Source: Monodelphis domestica
Lineage: Eukaryota > Chordata > Mammalia > Didelphimorphia > Didelphidae
Reading direction: 5' to 3'
Length of the DNA stretch: 64,000 nucleotides
Assembly: GCF_027887165.1 (NCBI RefSeq)
Contig: NC_077230.1
Location: forward strand, 344,106,850-344,170,849
Positions 11,401-21,620 of this stretch are shown piece by piece. Under the pieces are notes generated by a model. It was not told the origin of the DNA. It was given only the letters and a program-made list of their open reading frames with translations, and made no database searches. A program made the position numbers and the translations under genes. Numbering within the stretch: the stretch's first letter is position 1; every line of letters starts with the position of its first letter.

Positions 11401-13822
11401 TAACGCCAGCACACCCTTTCTCCTGGTCCTTCCTAATGTTTTCTACTCTTAGGAGCCTCCCTTCCCCTTCTATCCCTTAAACCAGTGGTGACAAACTCAG
11501 TGAAAACAGAACCATTCAACCCTTCATAAGGATCCCTATGGGTGTATATTGACTTTGAAAACCACATGTTGGCATTATTTCTGTTTTATGGCATTTTTAT
11601 GTATTGTTAAATATTTCCCAGTTACACTTTAATCTGGGTCAGGCCTCACTGGGGAGAAAGCAGTGTGGTTAACCAACACCTCTTCATGAACACCCCTGGG
11701 GTGCTTCTCCACCTCATATCTACCTCAATGATTCTACCCTTTGAGATCTCTCCCTCTCCTTCCCTTCTATCCCACTTTCAAATTCTCTTTCTCTCCCTGT
11801 GCGACCATTCCCTCCACTTCTACTTCTCTCCCCAACCCCAGGCTCTCTCTGTCCCCTTGACTCTAGCCCTCTTCAGAATTTCTCTATCTCTCTGTTCTCT
11901 TCAGAGTTTTGTAATGATTAAAATTATGAGGTTGATAGTAGCTTAATAACTTTATTAAATCAAAGTAGTAGTAGTCAAGAGAGGAAAAGGTAGGAAAGAG
12001 GTAAAGAGACACTTAGCTTTCTAATCTATTGGTTGCCATGCTGGGCCTGTGGCTAAACTCCAACAAGAGTTCCTTCAGCTCTCCACACTTCAACCAGAAG
12101 ACCCCAAAGATTTCCTGGTCTCCCTTTATAAGCTCTTTTCTCCACTCACTCTCACATGTAACATCTCAGGAACCAATCATAGTTTCTTAATTTTTCTGGC
12201 ACCGCCCAGGGGAGGTGATGTCTATGGAATCAGTTTCTGTCTCCCTGGTTCCTTGATTCTTTAACTTCCTTTCTCTGAGGCTCATCTATACCTGAATTTA
12301 CTCAGTGGTCTTTGACCTCTGGGTTATTGAGAGTTGAAAAAGGTGACATAATGGAGAGAGAAATTTGCTTCTGACAGTCTCTCTCCTTCCCTGACCTTCC
12401 CTCCCCGTGACATGTGCTCTGAAAGTCTCTGGAGATAAACCACCTAATTCAGGGTCCCAACTGGCTTCTTGGCTCTTTCCCCTACTCAACTCTTCTTTTT
12501 TCTTTTTTTTTTTTAGCGCTTCTTATCTTAGAATCAATATGGCATATTGGTTCCAAGGCAGAGGAATGGTAAGGGCTAGGCAATGGTGGTTAAGTGACTT
12601 GCCCAGGGTCACCCAGCTAGGAAGTGTCTGAGACCAGATTTGAATCCAGAACCATGCCTGGCTCTCAATCCACTGAGCCACCTAGCTGTCTCTACTCTTC
12701 TCTTTACATAGATCTTGGTATCTTAGAGAACCATCGAATTTAAAACCATAAGGAGCTTTCAAGTTCTAGTCTGATGGCTTCACTCATTTTATATATGAGG
12801 AAACTGACATCCAGAAGGATTATAAGACTTGCCCAAGGTCCAACAACTAGAGCCAGGAGTTTTTCCATGACATCTTCTTGATGTATAGCTCTGATCATAG
12901 ACCTCCTCAACTCAGAAGCCTTCCGTGGCTCTCCTTTGCCTGTAGGCTAAAAGATAAACTGATTCCAGCATTTAGGACCCTTGATAGTCTTTAGGCTATC
13001 TCTCCAGATGTGTCCCTTACTACTTGCTCTGTGAAATTAGAATCTGTTACCCTCAAAACCACGATTCCCAACACCCTACTCACTTCCTATCTTTCCTGCT
13101 GACATAGGCAGGGTATATATTCTGGGTAGTTCTGCCTCTCACTCTCTTTACTTCCTGTCGCGGCTTTGGTGGAGTGGGGATTTTTGAGCAGGTAGAAAAA
13201 CTTAGTCCCATGGTTCTATTTTGTCAGTTGATAAACTTTAAAAATAATACTTGAAGTATTGGACATTAATTTAAATCTTACAACTCTCACATACTAAATA
13301 ATAACCTAATGCCTTTACCACTGCAGGGAGAGGTGGAGGGAAGAAAGGGAGGTAGAAAATCAACACAATTATCAGATATTATTTCTATGTATAAGTGAAA
13401 AAGTAAATACATTTAAGTAATAATAATCACTTGGCGCTTTAAGGTTCAGAAAGACTTTACATATATTACCTTATTTGAATTATTGAATAAGGATGGGGTT
13501 GGGGGAACCCCAGCAAAATCCTAGAGACACGCCAGGCTGTGAAATGTCCAGTTTCTCTGGAACCAGAGTCCTTCCCCCTTCCCTGCTTCCCCCAGAGCCT
13601 GAGTATTGTGTCTCTGCCTCCTCCACCCCTCTTCTTCCCTGGCCCTAGTGCCTCCCTTTCACAAACACTTATATTAATTACCCTTTGTCTTTCTGCCTCC
13701 CAGAAATCAGCGATGGCGTAGAGAACACGGATGATCTCTCCATGTGTTCTGAGAATGGCTTTTCCAATGATGTCCTCACCCCCATGGAGCCCAAGACTCG
13801 CCCTGGCAGAGGAGGACGCTAA
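5314..13822 (+). CDS. GDPD5: GDPD5 (GDE2), 3' end of gene: last two coding exons
   Basis: GDPD5/GDE2 is a six-pass membrane glycerophosphodiester phosphodiesterase that sheds GPI-anchored proteins at the cell surface and promotes motor-neuron differentiation. Only its cytosolic C-terminal tail is encoded here, in exons 5314-5426 and 13704-13822. The first exon encodes WRLGNIRTYNPEQIML followed by a basic segment (AVRRTSRDVKIMKEK), which closely matches the human tail as I recall it. The reading continues across the splice (TCA G|AA ATC) into EISDGVENTDDLSMCSEN and ends PGRGGR-stop. The human tail as I recall it begins alike (EISDGVEVSD) but diverges and is longer. The catalytic domain and membrane segments lie outside the window to the left. 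The intron between the two exons is 8.3 kb and full of repeats. Confidence 0.9.
5506..5672 (+). mobile_element. Marsupial tRNA-derived SINE
   Basis: The head is GGCAGCTAGGTTGG, the box B-like part is GGGTTCAAATGTGACC, and the middle reads AGCTGTGTGATCCTGG. The tail has 'ttctgccttagaac ... tttctaagatggaagg'. It lies just downstream of the GDPD5 penultimate exon. Confidence 0.85.
6254..6272 (+). promoter_or_regulatory. ZNF143/SBS-like motif
   Basis: ACTACAATCCCCATGAGCC is close to the known ZNF143 site (ACTACAATTCCCATGATGC type). It lies in the last GDPD5 intron with no promoter sequence recognised nearby, so function is uncertain. Confidence 0.35.
6788..7170 (+). mobile_element. Nested SINE cluster
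   Basis: A forward SINE head (6788-6897, ending at CAAGTCACTT) is followed by a piece of reversed SINE head (about 6900-6957). A second forward SINE then starts at 'gaagttggtggtacaatgg' (6989) and runs to 'ttccaagacttttaggg'. The junction between the reversed piece and the second copy occurs again in inverted form at 7472-7613. Confidence 0.7.
7300..7480 (-). mobile_element. MIR-type SINE
   Basis: 'cacctactatgtgccaggccc', 'cattttacagttgaggaaactgaggc' and 'acacacaactaggaag' appear in this order, which is the reverse strand of a MIR/CORE-SINE. Confidence 0.75.
7472..7613 (-). repeat. Right arm of inverted duplication
   Basis: This segment is the inverted counterpart of about 6893-7032. Both share 'gtccattgtaccacca', 'cattaaaaacaagttaatgg' and 'gctcagtagatagagtgct' with few differences. 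Because the arms share the same SINE-to-SINE junction, a duplication event is more likely than independent insertions. Confidence 0.75.
7822..8090 (-). mobile_element. L1 3'-end fragment (marsupial), interrupted by a foldback
   Basis: Read in reverse it contains 'ggatcatataactt', 'cacttatgtggaaatttgttatta' in part, and 'gaattgcttgcca', which are the same 3'-terminal words as the L1 copy at 58835-59529. A 101-base palindrome (7920-8020) is inserted in it. Confidence 0.7.
7920..8020. mobile_element. Foldback/MITE-like palindromic insertion
   Basis: Left arm 7920-7954 and right arm 7986-8020 are 35-base inverted repeats with a single mismatch, separated by a 31-base A-rich loop. The element begins TGTAGTAG and ends TACTACA. 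It is flanked on both sides by CATC (7916-7919 and 8021-8024), which looks like a 4-bp target duplication within the L1 fragment. The family is unknown. Confidence 0.7.
8095..8280 (-). mobile_element. MIR-type SINE
   Basis: 'tgaggtaggtctgacaagtatt', 'cccattttataggcgagaaaatg' and 'accccaggtctac' are the usual reversed MIR order. The copy is moderately diverged. Confidence 0.65.
8759..8850 (+). mobile_element. SINE head fragment
   Basis: GGGGGAAGCTGGGTAGCTCAG runs to 'cagaaacttcctagctttt'. It is truncated at the 3' side. Confidence 0.8.
8945..9142 (-). mobile_element. Marsupial tRNA-derived SINE
   Basis: The full reversed order is present: 'ccttcttagaatcaattc', 'gacttgcccagggtcacac' in part, 'gaggccagatttgaac' and 'atccactgagccattgagc'. 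Confidence 0.85.
9542..9789 (-). mobile_element. Solo LTR-like fossil (family A)
   Basis: The copy is 248 bases. In reverse it begins TGTTACCCT and ends with TCCTACA, has a TATA-like GGATATAAATT and a polyadenylation-type AATAAAC. The same family, in the opposite orientation, is at 13045-13282. No internal retroviral region is attached. It is an old solo LTR, and its class is uncertain. Confidence 0.6.
9790..11160. other. GDPD5 intron, old diverged repeats
   Basis: 9800-9960 and 10110-10300 resemble old dispersed repeats carrying 'tttattaagcacc' and 'cagggagttcacagtctaatc'. 10330-10480 is MIR-like (reverse). 10520-10870 is GC-richer with no firm assignment. No exon is seen. Confidence 0.4.
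11165..11400. other. Repeat-free AT-rich block, possible conserved non-coding element
   Basis: There are no recognisable repeat words. Homeobox-like cores such as TTTAATTA and TTAATTAAG cluster in about 150 bases. Conservation cannot be judged from one sequence. Confidence 0.25.
11910..12304 (-). mobile_element. Solo LTR-like fossil (family B)
   Basis: It shares 'gatgatagtagctt'-type words near the left end and 'catctcaggaaccaatca' inside with the copies at 14829-15430 and 40915-41306. In reverse it reads as an LTR with a polyadenylation signal near its 3' part. The boundaries are approximate, especially on the right. It is old and solo. Confidence 0.5.
12497..12695 (-). mobile_element. Marsupial tRNA-derived SINE
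   Basis: A poly-T start is followed by 'cttatcttagaatcaatatgg', the middle 'gacttgcccagggtcacc' and the end 'ccactgagccacctagctg'. Confidence 0.9.
12880..13020 (+). mobile_element. L2 LINE fragment
   Basis: 'cttccgtggctctcctttgcc', followed by 'aggctaaaagataaact', corresponds to the 3' region of L2. The copy is old. Confidence 0.55.
13045..13282 (+). mobile_element. Solo LTR-like fossil (family A)
   Basis: It runs from TGTTACCCTC to ATCTTACA and shares most of its length with the reverse of 9542-9789, including 'gagcaggtagaaaaactta' and 'ttctattttgtcag'. The orientation is opposite to that copy, so the two are separate insertions, not the ends of one provirus. Confidence 0.6.
13704..13822 (+). 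CDS. GDPD5: GDPD5 terminal coding exon
   Basis: The acceptor ctgcctccCAG ends at 13703. The frame joins the previous exon in phase and runs 38 full codons to TAA at 13820-13822. The encoded residues start EISDGVE and end RPGRGGR. An antisense frame (13466-14056) overlaps it and is a shadow. Confidence 0.9.
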
Positions 13823-14620
13823 CTCTGAAAGATCCAGTGGTCCCGGCCCACTCCCACCCTTCCAGCCCAGCATGGGCAGGGCCCCTGGGCCCCATGGCCT
13901 GGCCTGTAAATATGTAGAAAGCCCTCTGAGAGCTGGTGGTAAATGTAGGAAGCTGGGGTGCCAGGCAGAGGCCAGCAGAGGGTACCCCACGCAGGTCCCC
14001 AGATTGGCCCCAGTGATGAGCTCAGTGGGACACAGTTGTTGGGATGCCTTCCCCATCCCCCTCAGCTCTGCCCTCGCCCCCCACCAACCCTGTTAGGGTC
14101 CTCTCTGGTCAATCACCTCTTCCCTGTGTGTGTTCTGGATGGTCAGGAGGGAGAGCCAAACCGTCCTTGACGGCCCTTTTGGGAGGTGCTTGATTCCAGT
14201 CCTGCCGGGAGGAGGAGAGACCACGGCAGTCCCAGAGCCCAGCTGCTATGAAGATGGGGGCGGAGGGACTGAAGAGACCGAGCACCCCTTGTCAGCTCCC
14301 CATGGGGGAAGCTAAGAGGAAACCCCAGGCAGGAGCTAACTCTTCTCTCCCCATACCCAAGGCAGAGATGTTGCCTAGCTCCACTCTGCCACCACAAGGG
14401 AACTACAGTACAAGAGGGTTCAGTGGTTAGGGCTACCTGGGACTCTTTCAAACCACTGAGGGGACCATATGTGTGTGAGATGTCTGTCCGTGCGCATGAA
14501 TGAAATTCAATTTTTTTTTTAATTTTTAAATATGGCCTACAAGGGCAATGGGCCCCGCTCTGGTGAGCCCCAAGACAACTCCTGTCACCGTGTAAATATT
14601 AAAGCACAAGTGACATCACT
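13823..14620 (+). other. GDPD5: GDPD5 3' UTR
   Basis: About 800 bases follow the stop and contain no recognisable dispersed repeat, in contrast to both flanks, as expected for an exon. The segment ends shortly after an ATTAAA signal at 14598-14603. Confidence 0.7.
14598..14603 (+). terminator. GDPD5: GDPD5 polyadenylation signal ATTAAA
   Basis: ATTAAA lies in the context 'tgtaaatattaaagcacaag'. The repeat-free segment ends close behind it. No better hexamer lies between the stop codon and this site. Confidence 0.6.
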
Positions 14621-14828
14621 TCCTGGAGAATCTCTTTATTTAGCAAAATGTTCTGTTTCTTGTGTTCTCAGCCCATCTTGTGGCTAGCAGCAGAGGGCTG
14701 CCAGCATGGCAGAGGTGGAAGCGGGGAATGTTTAGCCTGGTAAAGAGAAGGCTTGTGGGGATGGATACTAGTTAACATTTATAGGGTGTATAGTGATTAA
14801 ATCCATGGTTGGACTAAATATAAGAGAA

Positions 14829-15430
14829 TGTGGTCGCCAATTTAAAAATTAATACAGTTCAAATCAAAATGACTTTTTAGCAGCTTTATTTACAAAAAAA
14901 GGTAGAGAGTGTGAATGGTAGAGAAATATAAAAAGAGGGTAAAGAAGTTATCTAACTTAACACACTAAATATTTGCTCTGGTGCCTGGCTCCACTCCAGC
15001 AAGGCTCATTAACCCCAGCCAGAGGGCCCAGTGATAAATTAAGTAAGGGTTTTACCCACTCAGCCTCCTCTGTGAGGAAGGCCTCTCTGGTGCTAATCTC
15101 TCCAGAAGCCAGGAAAGGAGGGTCGGCTTTTTTTCATTCACCCAATCTGAAGTCCAAAGGGAGAAGATCCAAGAACAGTCTTACCAGAAGCAGTTCAAGT
15201 CACCAGCCCCAGGTCCTTCACACTGAAGATTCAGGCCAAAGACCTCTTGGACAGGAAGTTCATCATCTTTTATAGTCCTTTTTTACGTCACTGCCTGTCC
15301 CTTCCTCCATTTTACAGGGACCAATTGCAGTCTTTAAATTTGCTTAGCATTGCCATGGGATCAGTCAGTTGCTTCTGGAGGTGTTTCTCACTTTAGTAAG
15401 AGGTTTGGGAACCTCCCCTACTTAATGTTA
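14829..15430 (-). mobile_element. Solo LTR-like fossil (family B)
   Basis: The left end is TGTGGTCGCCAATTT, as in the copy at 40915 (TGTGGTCGCCATTT). Both carry an A-rich segment near it. The right boundary is approximate. It sits just downstream of the GDPD5 polyadenylation site. Confidence 0.55.
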
Positions 15431-15499
15431 AGTTGGGATGTATTATCTTTTGGTTGATTCATTCAAAAATAAGGGGAGAGTCAATCCCATTTTCACAGA

Positions 15500-15725
15500 T
15501 GATTTAAGATTTGAAAAGCACTTCACAAATTCTAATTTGATCCTTACTACTATCCTGGAAGGTAGGTGCTATTATTATCCCCATTTTACAGTAAGGCATC
15601 TGAGGTTAGCTAGGGTTGTGACTTGCCCAGGGTCATCACACAATTAGTAAGTGTCTGAGGTAAAATTTGAATACAGGTTTTCATGACTCTGGATCCAGCA
15701 CATCATCCACTGAGCCAGCCAGCCA
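15500..15725 (-). mobile_element. MIR-type SINE
   Basis: 'tattatccccattttacag', then 'gtgacttgcccagggtcat' and 'catccactgagcc' mark a reversed MIR-like SINE. Confidence 0.7.
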
Positions 15726-16439
15726 CCTCCATAATTCTTAGCTCATATTTCATCAGTGAATCAATCAGCAACATTTTGTTAAATGCCTACCATGTGCCAG
15801 GCACTAGGGATACGAAGACAAAGTCCTGTCCTCAAGAAGCTCACATTCTGAAGGGAGACTGCATTTATAAGTTTAGGCAGAATTTATGTGAAATGAATTC
15901 AGAGTAGTTTGAGAAAGGGGTAATACATATAAAACCCAGTGGAATTACTTGTTGGCTACGGGGAAATGGAAAAATCTTCTAAATTAATTAAATAAACTTT
16001 AAAAGAAAAGAAAAAGGGAAAAAAGAAAAGGGTATTAGCAATTGGGATGGGGAAAGAGATCAGGAAAGGTTTCATGTAGGAAGTGATCCTTGAACCCTGA
16101 TCTACTGACTCCAAATTCAGCAACCTTTCTACTAATATATAAGGGGGAAGAAAATGAGTTGGTGAATTAAAGGGAGAGTCAAAGGGCCTCAAAGCCATCA
16201 AAAGGGGAATGGCTTCTTTTTTGACTTGAAAGGATAAGAAGCTTTTATTTATACCCCCAGCCCTGACCCATTGTCCTTTTTCTTCCTACAGGGACCCCTC
16301 CAGATGGGTGGGAAAAGGAAGAGGAGAAAGGAGGGAGGAAAAGCATTTATTAAGCACCTACTCTATTCTAGGCACAAGGCTCAGTACTTTACAAATATTA
16401 CCAGATTTGATGTGAAAGAGGTAGAGATGGGATAGAATA
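15726..16439. other. Intergenic, old repeats
   Basis: 15750-15860 holds an old repeat word order ('atgcctaccatgtgccaggc', 'ctcaagaagctcacattctg'), and a purine-rich tract follows. There is no gene evidence. Confidence 0.4.
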
Positions 16440-16630
16440 ATTTTTTAACCTTTACCTTTTGTCTTAGAATTGATTACTGTGTATTGGTTCCAAAGCAGAA
16501 GAGAAGCCTCAGAGCTAGGCAATTGGGGTCAAGCAACTTGCCCACATATAGAAAGTGTCTACCAGATTTGAACCCAGAACCTTCTGTCTCTAGTCCTAGT
16601 TCTCTACCCACTGAGCCACCTAGCTGCTTT
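16440..16630 (-). mobile_element. Marsupial tRNA-derived SINE
   Basis: It runs from 'acctttaccttttgtcttag' to 'cactgagccacctagctgc' in the reverse orientation. Confidence 0.85.
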
Positions 16631-17399
16631 TCAAATAACTCATTTTGAAAGGAAAGAAACAAACCTGAGAAAAGGAAGGGATTGGGGGTCACCCAGCTAG
16701 CTATGAATGACAGAGAAGCCAGGCTCAATTAAAAAATCATGACTTGAATCCCAGAGGCAATAGTCTTTTTTGTCACCTCACCAGAGCTGCCTTCCAAATG
16801 AGTGATTTCCCAGTCTTTGAAGGGTCAGCCATAGCGGGGAAGCAGGACCAACATGGGTTAGAAAGGCCATATTCAGTATTAAATCTGGTGAAAAAATGAT
16901 TTATAAATGACACCTGATCTCTGTGTTCTACTATCTTGAGGGATAGATGTATTCTGGGTAACCTCAGAGGGAACAACTGGGACCAGTAAGGGGTGGTGGA
17001 AAATGTACTCTTTGTGACCCCAGATAATGGGAAAGAGGAATATGGTCAGAGAGTCAATAAGCAAGGGATACAAGTGCAGAGAAACCCCCTATCCTCAAGA
17101 AGCTTAACATAGTTGGGGAAGACCAAAGGAAGCTTGGGGAGCAGGGCAAGGCAGAGAGAATCTTGAGAGGAATAAGGTAAGTTTCAACTCAATCTGGAAA
17201 AGTTCCTGCAACACAATGGCTGTCTGATGAAGTAGTGAGCATCATAGATCATTCTAGGTCCAAGCAAGGTAGAGATGGCCCAGACTAGGAAGCTATAAAA
17301 AGGGATTTTTGCACTGGGACACTGTTGGTCTAAACACCCTCTGAGGTCCCTCAGTTCTGTTTCCTCTGAAGGTTGGAGATGAGAGAGAAGTATTTTTTT

Positions 17400-18300
17400 A
17401 CCCTATTCCCAATACTTTATTTTCTTAAAGAGGTTTATTTTTTATTTTATTTTTATTATGCAAAACACACTTCCATATTGGTCATTGTTGTAAGAGCGAA
17501 GTCATACATCACCAAAACCTCCAATAAAACAATAAATATACGGATGTGAAAAACGACTCCAACAGTTCTTTCTCTGGGGGTGGATAGCATTTCAGGATTG
17601 ATCCAGATCATTGCTTTGCTGAGAGTAGCCAAGTTTTCACAGATAATAATCATCCAAGATTGCTGCTGCTGTGTACAATGTTCTCTCAGTTCTGTTTATT
17701 TCACTCTGCATTTGTTCATGCAGATCTTTCCAGTTTTTTCTGAAATCATCCTGCTTATTGATGGACATCCCCTCAATTGCCAATTCTTTGCCATCACAAA
17801 AAGAGCTGCTATAAATATTTTTACATAAATAGGTCCTTTCCCCTTTTTTATTATCTCTTGGGGATACAGACCCAGTAATGGTATCACTGAATCAAAGGGT
17901 ATGTATGCACAATTTTATAGCCCTTTGGGCATAGTTCCAAATTGCATTTCTCTGATCAAGAGGGATTTGGAACATTTTTTCACATGATTATAGATAGTTT
18001 AGATTTTCTTCATCTGAAAATTGCTTGCTCATAACCTTTGACCATTTGTCAACTGGAGAATGGCTTATATTCTTATAAATTTGACTTCTCCATGAATTTG
18101 AAAAATTAGACCTTTATCAGAGACATTGGAAATATAACATTTTCCCAGTTTATTGTTCCCTTCTAATCTTGCTTACATTAGTTTTGTTTGTTTGTTTGTT
18201 TGTACAAAATCTTTTTAATTTAATAAAAATTATTCATTTTACATCTTATAGTACTCTTATCTCTTTGGTCATAAATTCATCCCTAGATGGAAGGGTTCTG
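17400..18300 (-). mobile_element. L1 3' region (marsupial), 5'-truncated
   Basis: In reverse it contains the end of ORF2 and the 3' part, with words such as 'ggcaaagaattggcaattg' and 'gatttcagaaaaaactgg', shared with 41641-42070, 45950-46970 and 58835-59529. There is no open ORF2. Confidence 0.75.
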
Positions 18301-18509
18301 GGTACTTCAATGACTCAACCTGCATTAATGAAAGACTAGCTAGTCTTCCTGGAGCCTGATTCTGTCTCTAGTGTTGGGTCAGGAAAATAGCTCTGGATCT
18401 CTCCCAAATATGACCCAGCTCTCAGTGGCCCTGGGGAACAAGGAGTGAGAGTTAAATGGAGAGAAAAGATTCCAGTCTTTCTTTGTCTCCATTAAGAAAT
18501 AAGGTTTGG

Positions 18510-18692
18510 GGACAAATGAGCGGTTCAGTGGTTTGAAAATGAAAGGTCCTGAGTTCAAATCTGACCTCAGACACTTCCAAGTTGTATGACCTTGGCCAAG
18601 TCACTTAACCCCAACTGCCTACTCTTCTGCCTTAGAACTAATGCATAGTATTGATTCTAAGCCAGAAGGTAAGGGTTAAAAAAAAAAAGGAA
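18510..18692 (+). mobile_element. Marsupial tRNA-derived SINE
   Basis: It runs from 'ggggacaaatgagcggttcag' through 'gagttcaaatctgacctcag' to 'cagaaggtaagggttaaaaa'. Confidence 0.85.
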
Positions 18693-19899
18693 GACAGCAC
18701 TGCTCAGGGTATCCCAGGAGCCAACCAAAGACAATACATATTTTAATATAAATTCATATGACTAAAGGGAACTGAAGGACCAAGTTTAATTCCCTCATTT
18801 TATTTGCTTTTAAGAAAACAAAAAGCCAATGAGATGAAGATTATCTAATGTCAAATAAGTGATAAACCTCAGAGCAGAATTTAAACCCAGATTCATTCCA
18901 AATCTAGGGCACTTCCCAAATAGCCTCCTCTTTTCACCTCCTATCTGCCTCCCTTCTACCTCTCTGATGCTCTGCCCTCATCTCCCCACTCATGGAATTA
19001 CGATGAGCCAAAGGACTTGGGTTCAGACCCTGATTCTTGCCCCTTCCTAGCTGTGTGATCCTGAGCTAGTCACTAGACTTTCTGTATCTCAGTTTTCTTT
19101 ATCCCTAAAAATGAAGAGTTTAGACTGGATGGCTTCTGAAGTCCCTTTTTGGGTCTCAATCTGGACACCTTAGCTGTCATCTCATGCCTTATTTTTTTAA
19201 ACCAAAGATCACATCTGCCTTAAGATCATGGGATTTAGAGCTGGAAGGAATATTAGAAAGCACCCCTTCCTTATTTTACAGGGGAGGAAATCGAGATACA
19301 AAGAAGTGAATGGATCTATCCAAGGCCATAGAGAGTACACAGCATAGCTGTTACTCCCTATGTTAGGACTCTCCATTCTCACCCCCAATCTCTTCAAAAG
19401 GTCCTCTTCTATCTACTATTCCTCTCCTTCAAACCCCAGCCTCCTCTTCCTTCCTAGGATCAGCTTAGGATTCTGGGATTTGGGGTGGTTTGGGGTGCCT
19501 CCAGCTTCACTGCTGGGCCCCAGGAGGAGGCTTGGAATCAATCAGTGGCCTTCTTTCCCTCTTCCTGCACCCAGTGACAGATTCAAAGATTATTTCACAA
19601 ACATGTACAAACATAATCTAATCTGATACAGAGATGGCTTTAAGGATATAATTTCCAAGTGGACCTCAAGACCCAATCTAACCTTATTTCACATAGAAGG
19701 CTAACTAACTTGCCCAGAGTCACAGCTAAGTGTCAGAGGCTAGATTTGAACTCAGATCTTTCTTACTCCAGGTTGAATACTCTATCTCCTGTGTCACCTG
19801 TCATCTCTATAGTGACACTTCTTAGATCTGTTTATCCAGTCCTAACTCCCAGACTTGCATCTCCAACTGCCCATTTGAAAACTAGAAGTATATGTCCCA
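18693..19899. other. Intergenic, MIR-like fragments
   Basis: MIR-type pieces are near 18990-19150 (+), 19225-19400 (-) and 19690-19800 (-). No gene is seen. Confidence 0.4.
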
Positions 19900-21050
19900 T
19901 AAACATCTTATAAACTCAACACATTCAAAATGACTCATTTACCCCAGAACTTCTTCCTAACTTTCCTATTCCATTCGAGTCCCACCATTCTCCCAGGCAT
20001 CTAAGGCTTCAAACCCTAGGCATCCTCAACTCATTCTCTCTCCCCTCTGCTTCCCTACTCCCCATTTCCAATCTGTGGCTTAGTCCCACTGATTTTGCTT
20101 GCATAAAATCCCTTGTCTACCAAACCTTTCTCTTCTGACCCGCCAGTCTTAGTGCAGGCCCCCCATGACCTCACCCCTGGACTATTGCAGTGGGCTTTTA
20201 TTGGGCTCCCCGCCCTCCTCTGCCATTGCAGTCCACCTTCCACCCAGCTCCTCCTAAATGCACACACACCATTCAATGAACTCCAATGGCTTTTTACCTC
20301 CAGTATCATATATATATTGCATATATATGTCTCTATATATTTATAAATATATGTATATATCACTTATTTATTTGTGTTATATTTATATAGTTTATGTTTA
20401 TATATAAATATATTTATAAATATGATTGGTTTATATATTTGTGTCGTTATGAATATATTTATAATTTTATATATAATATATTTATGTATGAATATATTTA
20501 TATAATAAATCTATTTCTAGACATGTATATGTCTGTGTGTCTGACTGTCTTTCTCTGTGTATATATATATATATCTATGCACACACATATATATACATAA
20601 AAATCTCGAGTCTTCCACCTTCAGGCATTCAAAACCCTTTCTAGCCTGACCCCCTACTTTTCTGATCTGACACGTTACCCTCCTCCTCATCCCCAGTGCC
20701 ACTAGCCTCCCTGCTTTTTCTGGAACAAGACACTCCATCTCACCACTCTGCGTTTTCGCTGGTGCCTAGAGCATCCTCCATCCTCATCTCCATCTCCTGG
20801 TTTCCCTCAAGTCCCAGCTAAAAATCCGAAAATGCCAATCTTCTGCAAAAAGCCTTTCTCTAGCCTCCTTACATCTTCGTGCCTTTTCCTCGGAAGCTTC
20901 CTCCGATTTATCCTGTAGATGCATCTAATTTGTACGTAACTGTCTCTTCCTTTAGACCTGAAACGAGCGCCTGGAGAAGGGAGATTGTCTATTGTCTTTC
21001 TTTGTGTCCCCTGCAAAAATCAGGGCTCAGTAGGTGCTTAATAAATGTGC
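19900..21050 (+). mobile_element. L2 LINE 3' half, split by an AT-rich tract
   Basis: The word order is that of L2: 'ggactattgcagtgggctt', 'aactccaatggctttttacc', 'ggcattcaaaaccctttc', 'cccaagt'-type text, then the 3' end 'agtaggtgcttaataaatgtg'. An AT-rich stretch (20295-20605) interrupts it. The copy is ancient and abuts the KLHL35 CpG-rich promoter. Confidence 0.75.
20295..20605. repeat. AT-rich / TA microsatellite inside L2
   Basis: TATATA, ATATTTAT and a TG/TA tract fill about 300 bases. L2 text stops at 'ttacctccagtatc' on the left and resumes at 'tcttccaccttcaggc' on the right. Confidence 0.85.
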
Positions 21051-21620
21051 ATTCGCAAGCGCGCACACTTTCGCACAACCACACAGGGGTGCCCAGTGAC
21101 AATTCTAACCACCGCAGAGCGCCGCTTCATTCCCCCAGAGATTTCCCCCTCCCGTCCACATAATCACTTTACACATAATCAGTTCCAAACACAGCCACGT
21201 GCACACTAAGTCGCCGGAGCCCCTTCGGGTCCTCGGAAGGGAACAAACAAAAGCTCTTGCCCCGCCTCTCCGCTCTGCTCCCCTCTCCTCCCCAGAGTTC
21301 TCTCCCTTTTCCCCTCCCCCTCGAGGCTGGGAGGCTTTGTCCTCCCTTCTCGGTCCCCGAGAGCCACAGGGCTGTAGCTCCGGAGCGGCTGGGCTCGGGC
21401 AGAAGAGCGAGACCAAGCAGGTGGCGCTCCTGAGACGCGGAGCCAAGGCAACTCCAGGTAGGTCTGGGGCATCCCCGCTTCGCTAAGGTAGAGGCAGTGA
21501 GGGCTGCTGGGTGACTGACTGGCTGAGTGCGCTTATTTGTGTGTCCGCGGTGTGTGTGCGTGCGTGCGTGTGTGCGTCTCAGGTGTGCCGGGTTTCTGCG
21601 CAGGTGTCAGTCCGGGCTTT
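21050..21620 (+). promoter_or_regulatory. KLHL35: CpG-rich promoter region, probable KLHL35 promoter
   Basis: CG dinucleotides are frequent here (GCGCGC, CCGGAG, GACGCGG, CCGCGG) and rare in the flanks. The region is GC-rich and lacks repeats. It is the only CpG island-like stretch between GDPD5 and the KLHL35 start codon, and it lies about 3 kb upstream of the ATG. The strand and gene assignment are inferred from position and from the donor site at 21458. Confidence 0.55.
21200..21457 (+). other. KLHL35: Putative non-coding first exon of KLHL35
   Basis: A consensus donor CCAG|GTAGGT lies at 21457/21458 at the edge of the CpG-rich block. The start codon exon at 24568 is preceded by acceptor-like sequences, so a spliced 5' UTR is expected. 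The 5' limit is not visible. Confidence 0.4.

Noticed and set aside
9542-13282. One provirus bounded by the two family A LTRs
   Set aside because: The two LTRs are in opposite orientation and the sequence between them is SINEs, MIR, L2 and another LTR.
13466-14056. Reverse frame of 196 codons
   Set aside because: It is antisense to the GDPD5 last exon and 3' UTR, GC-rich, and has no recognisable domain.
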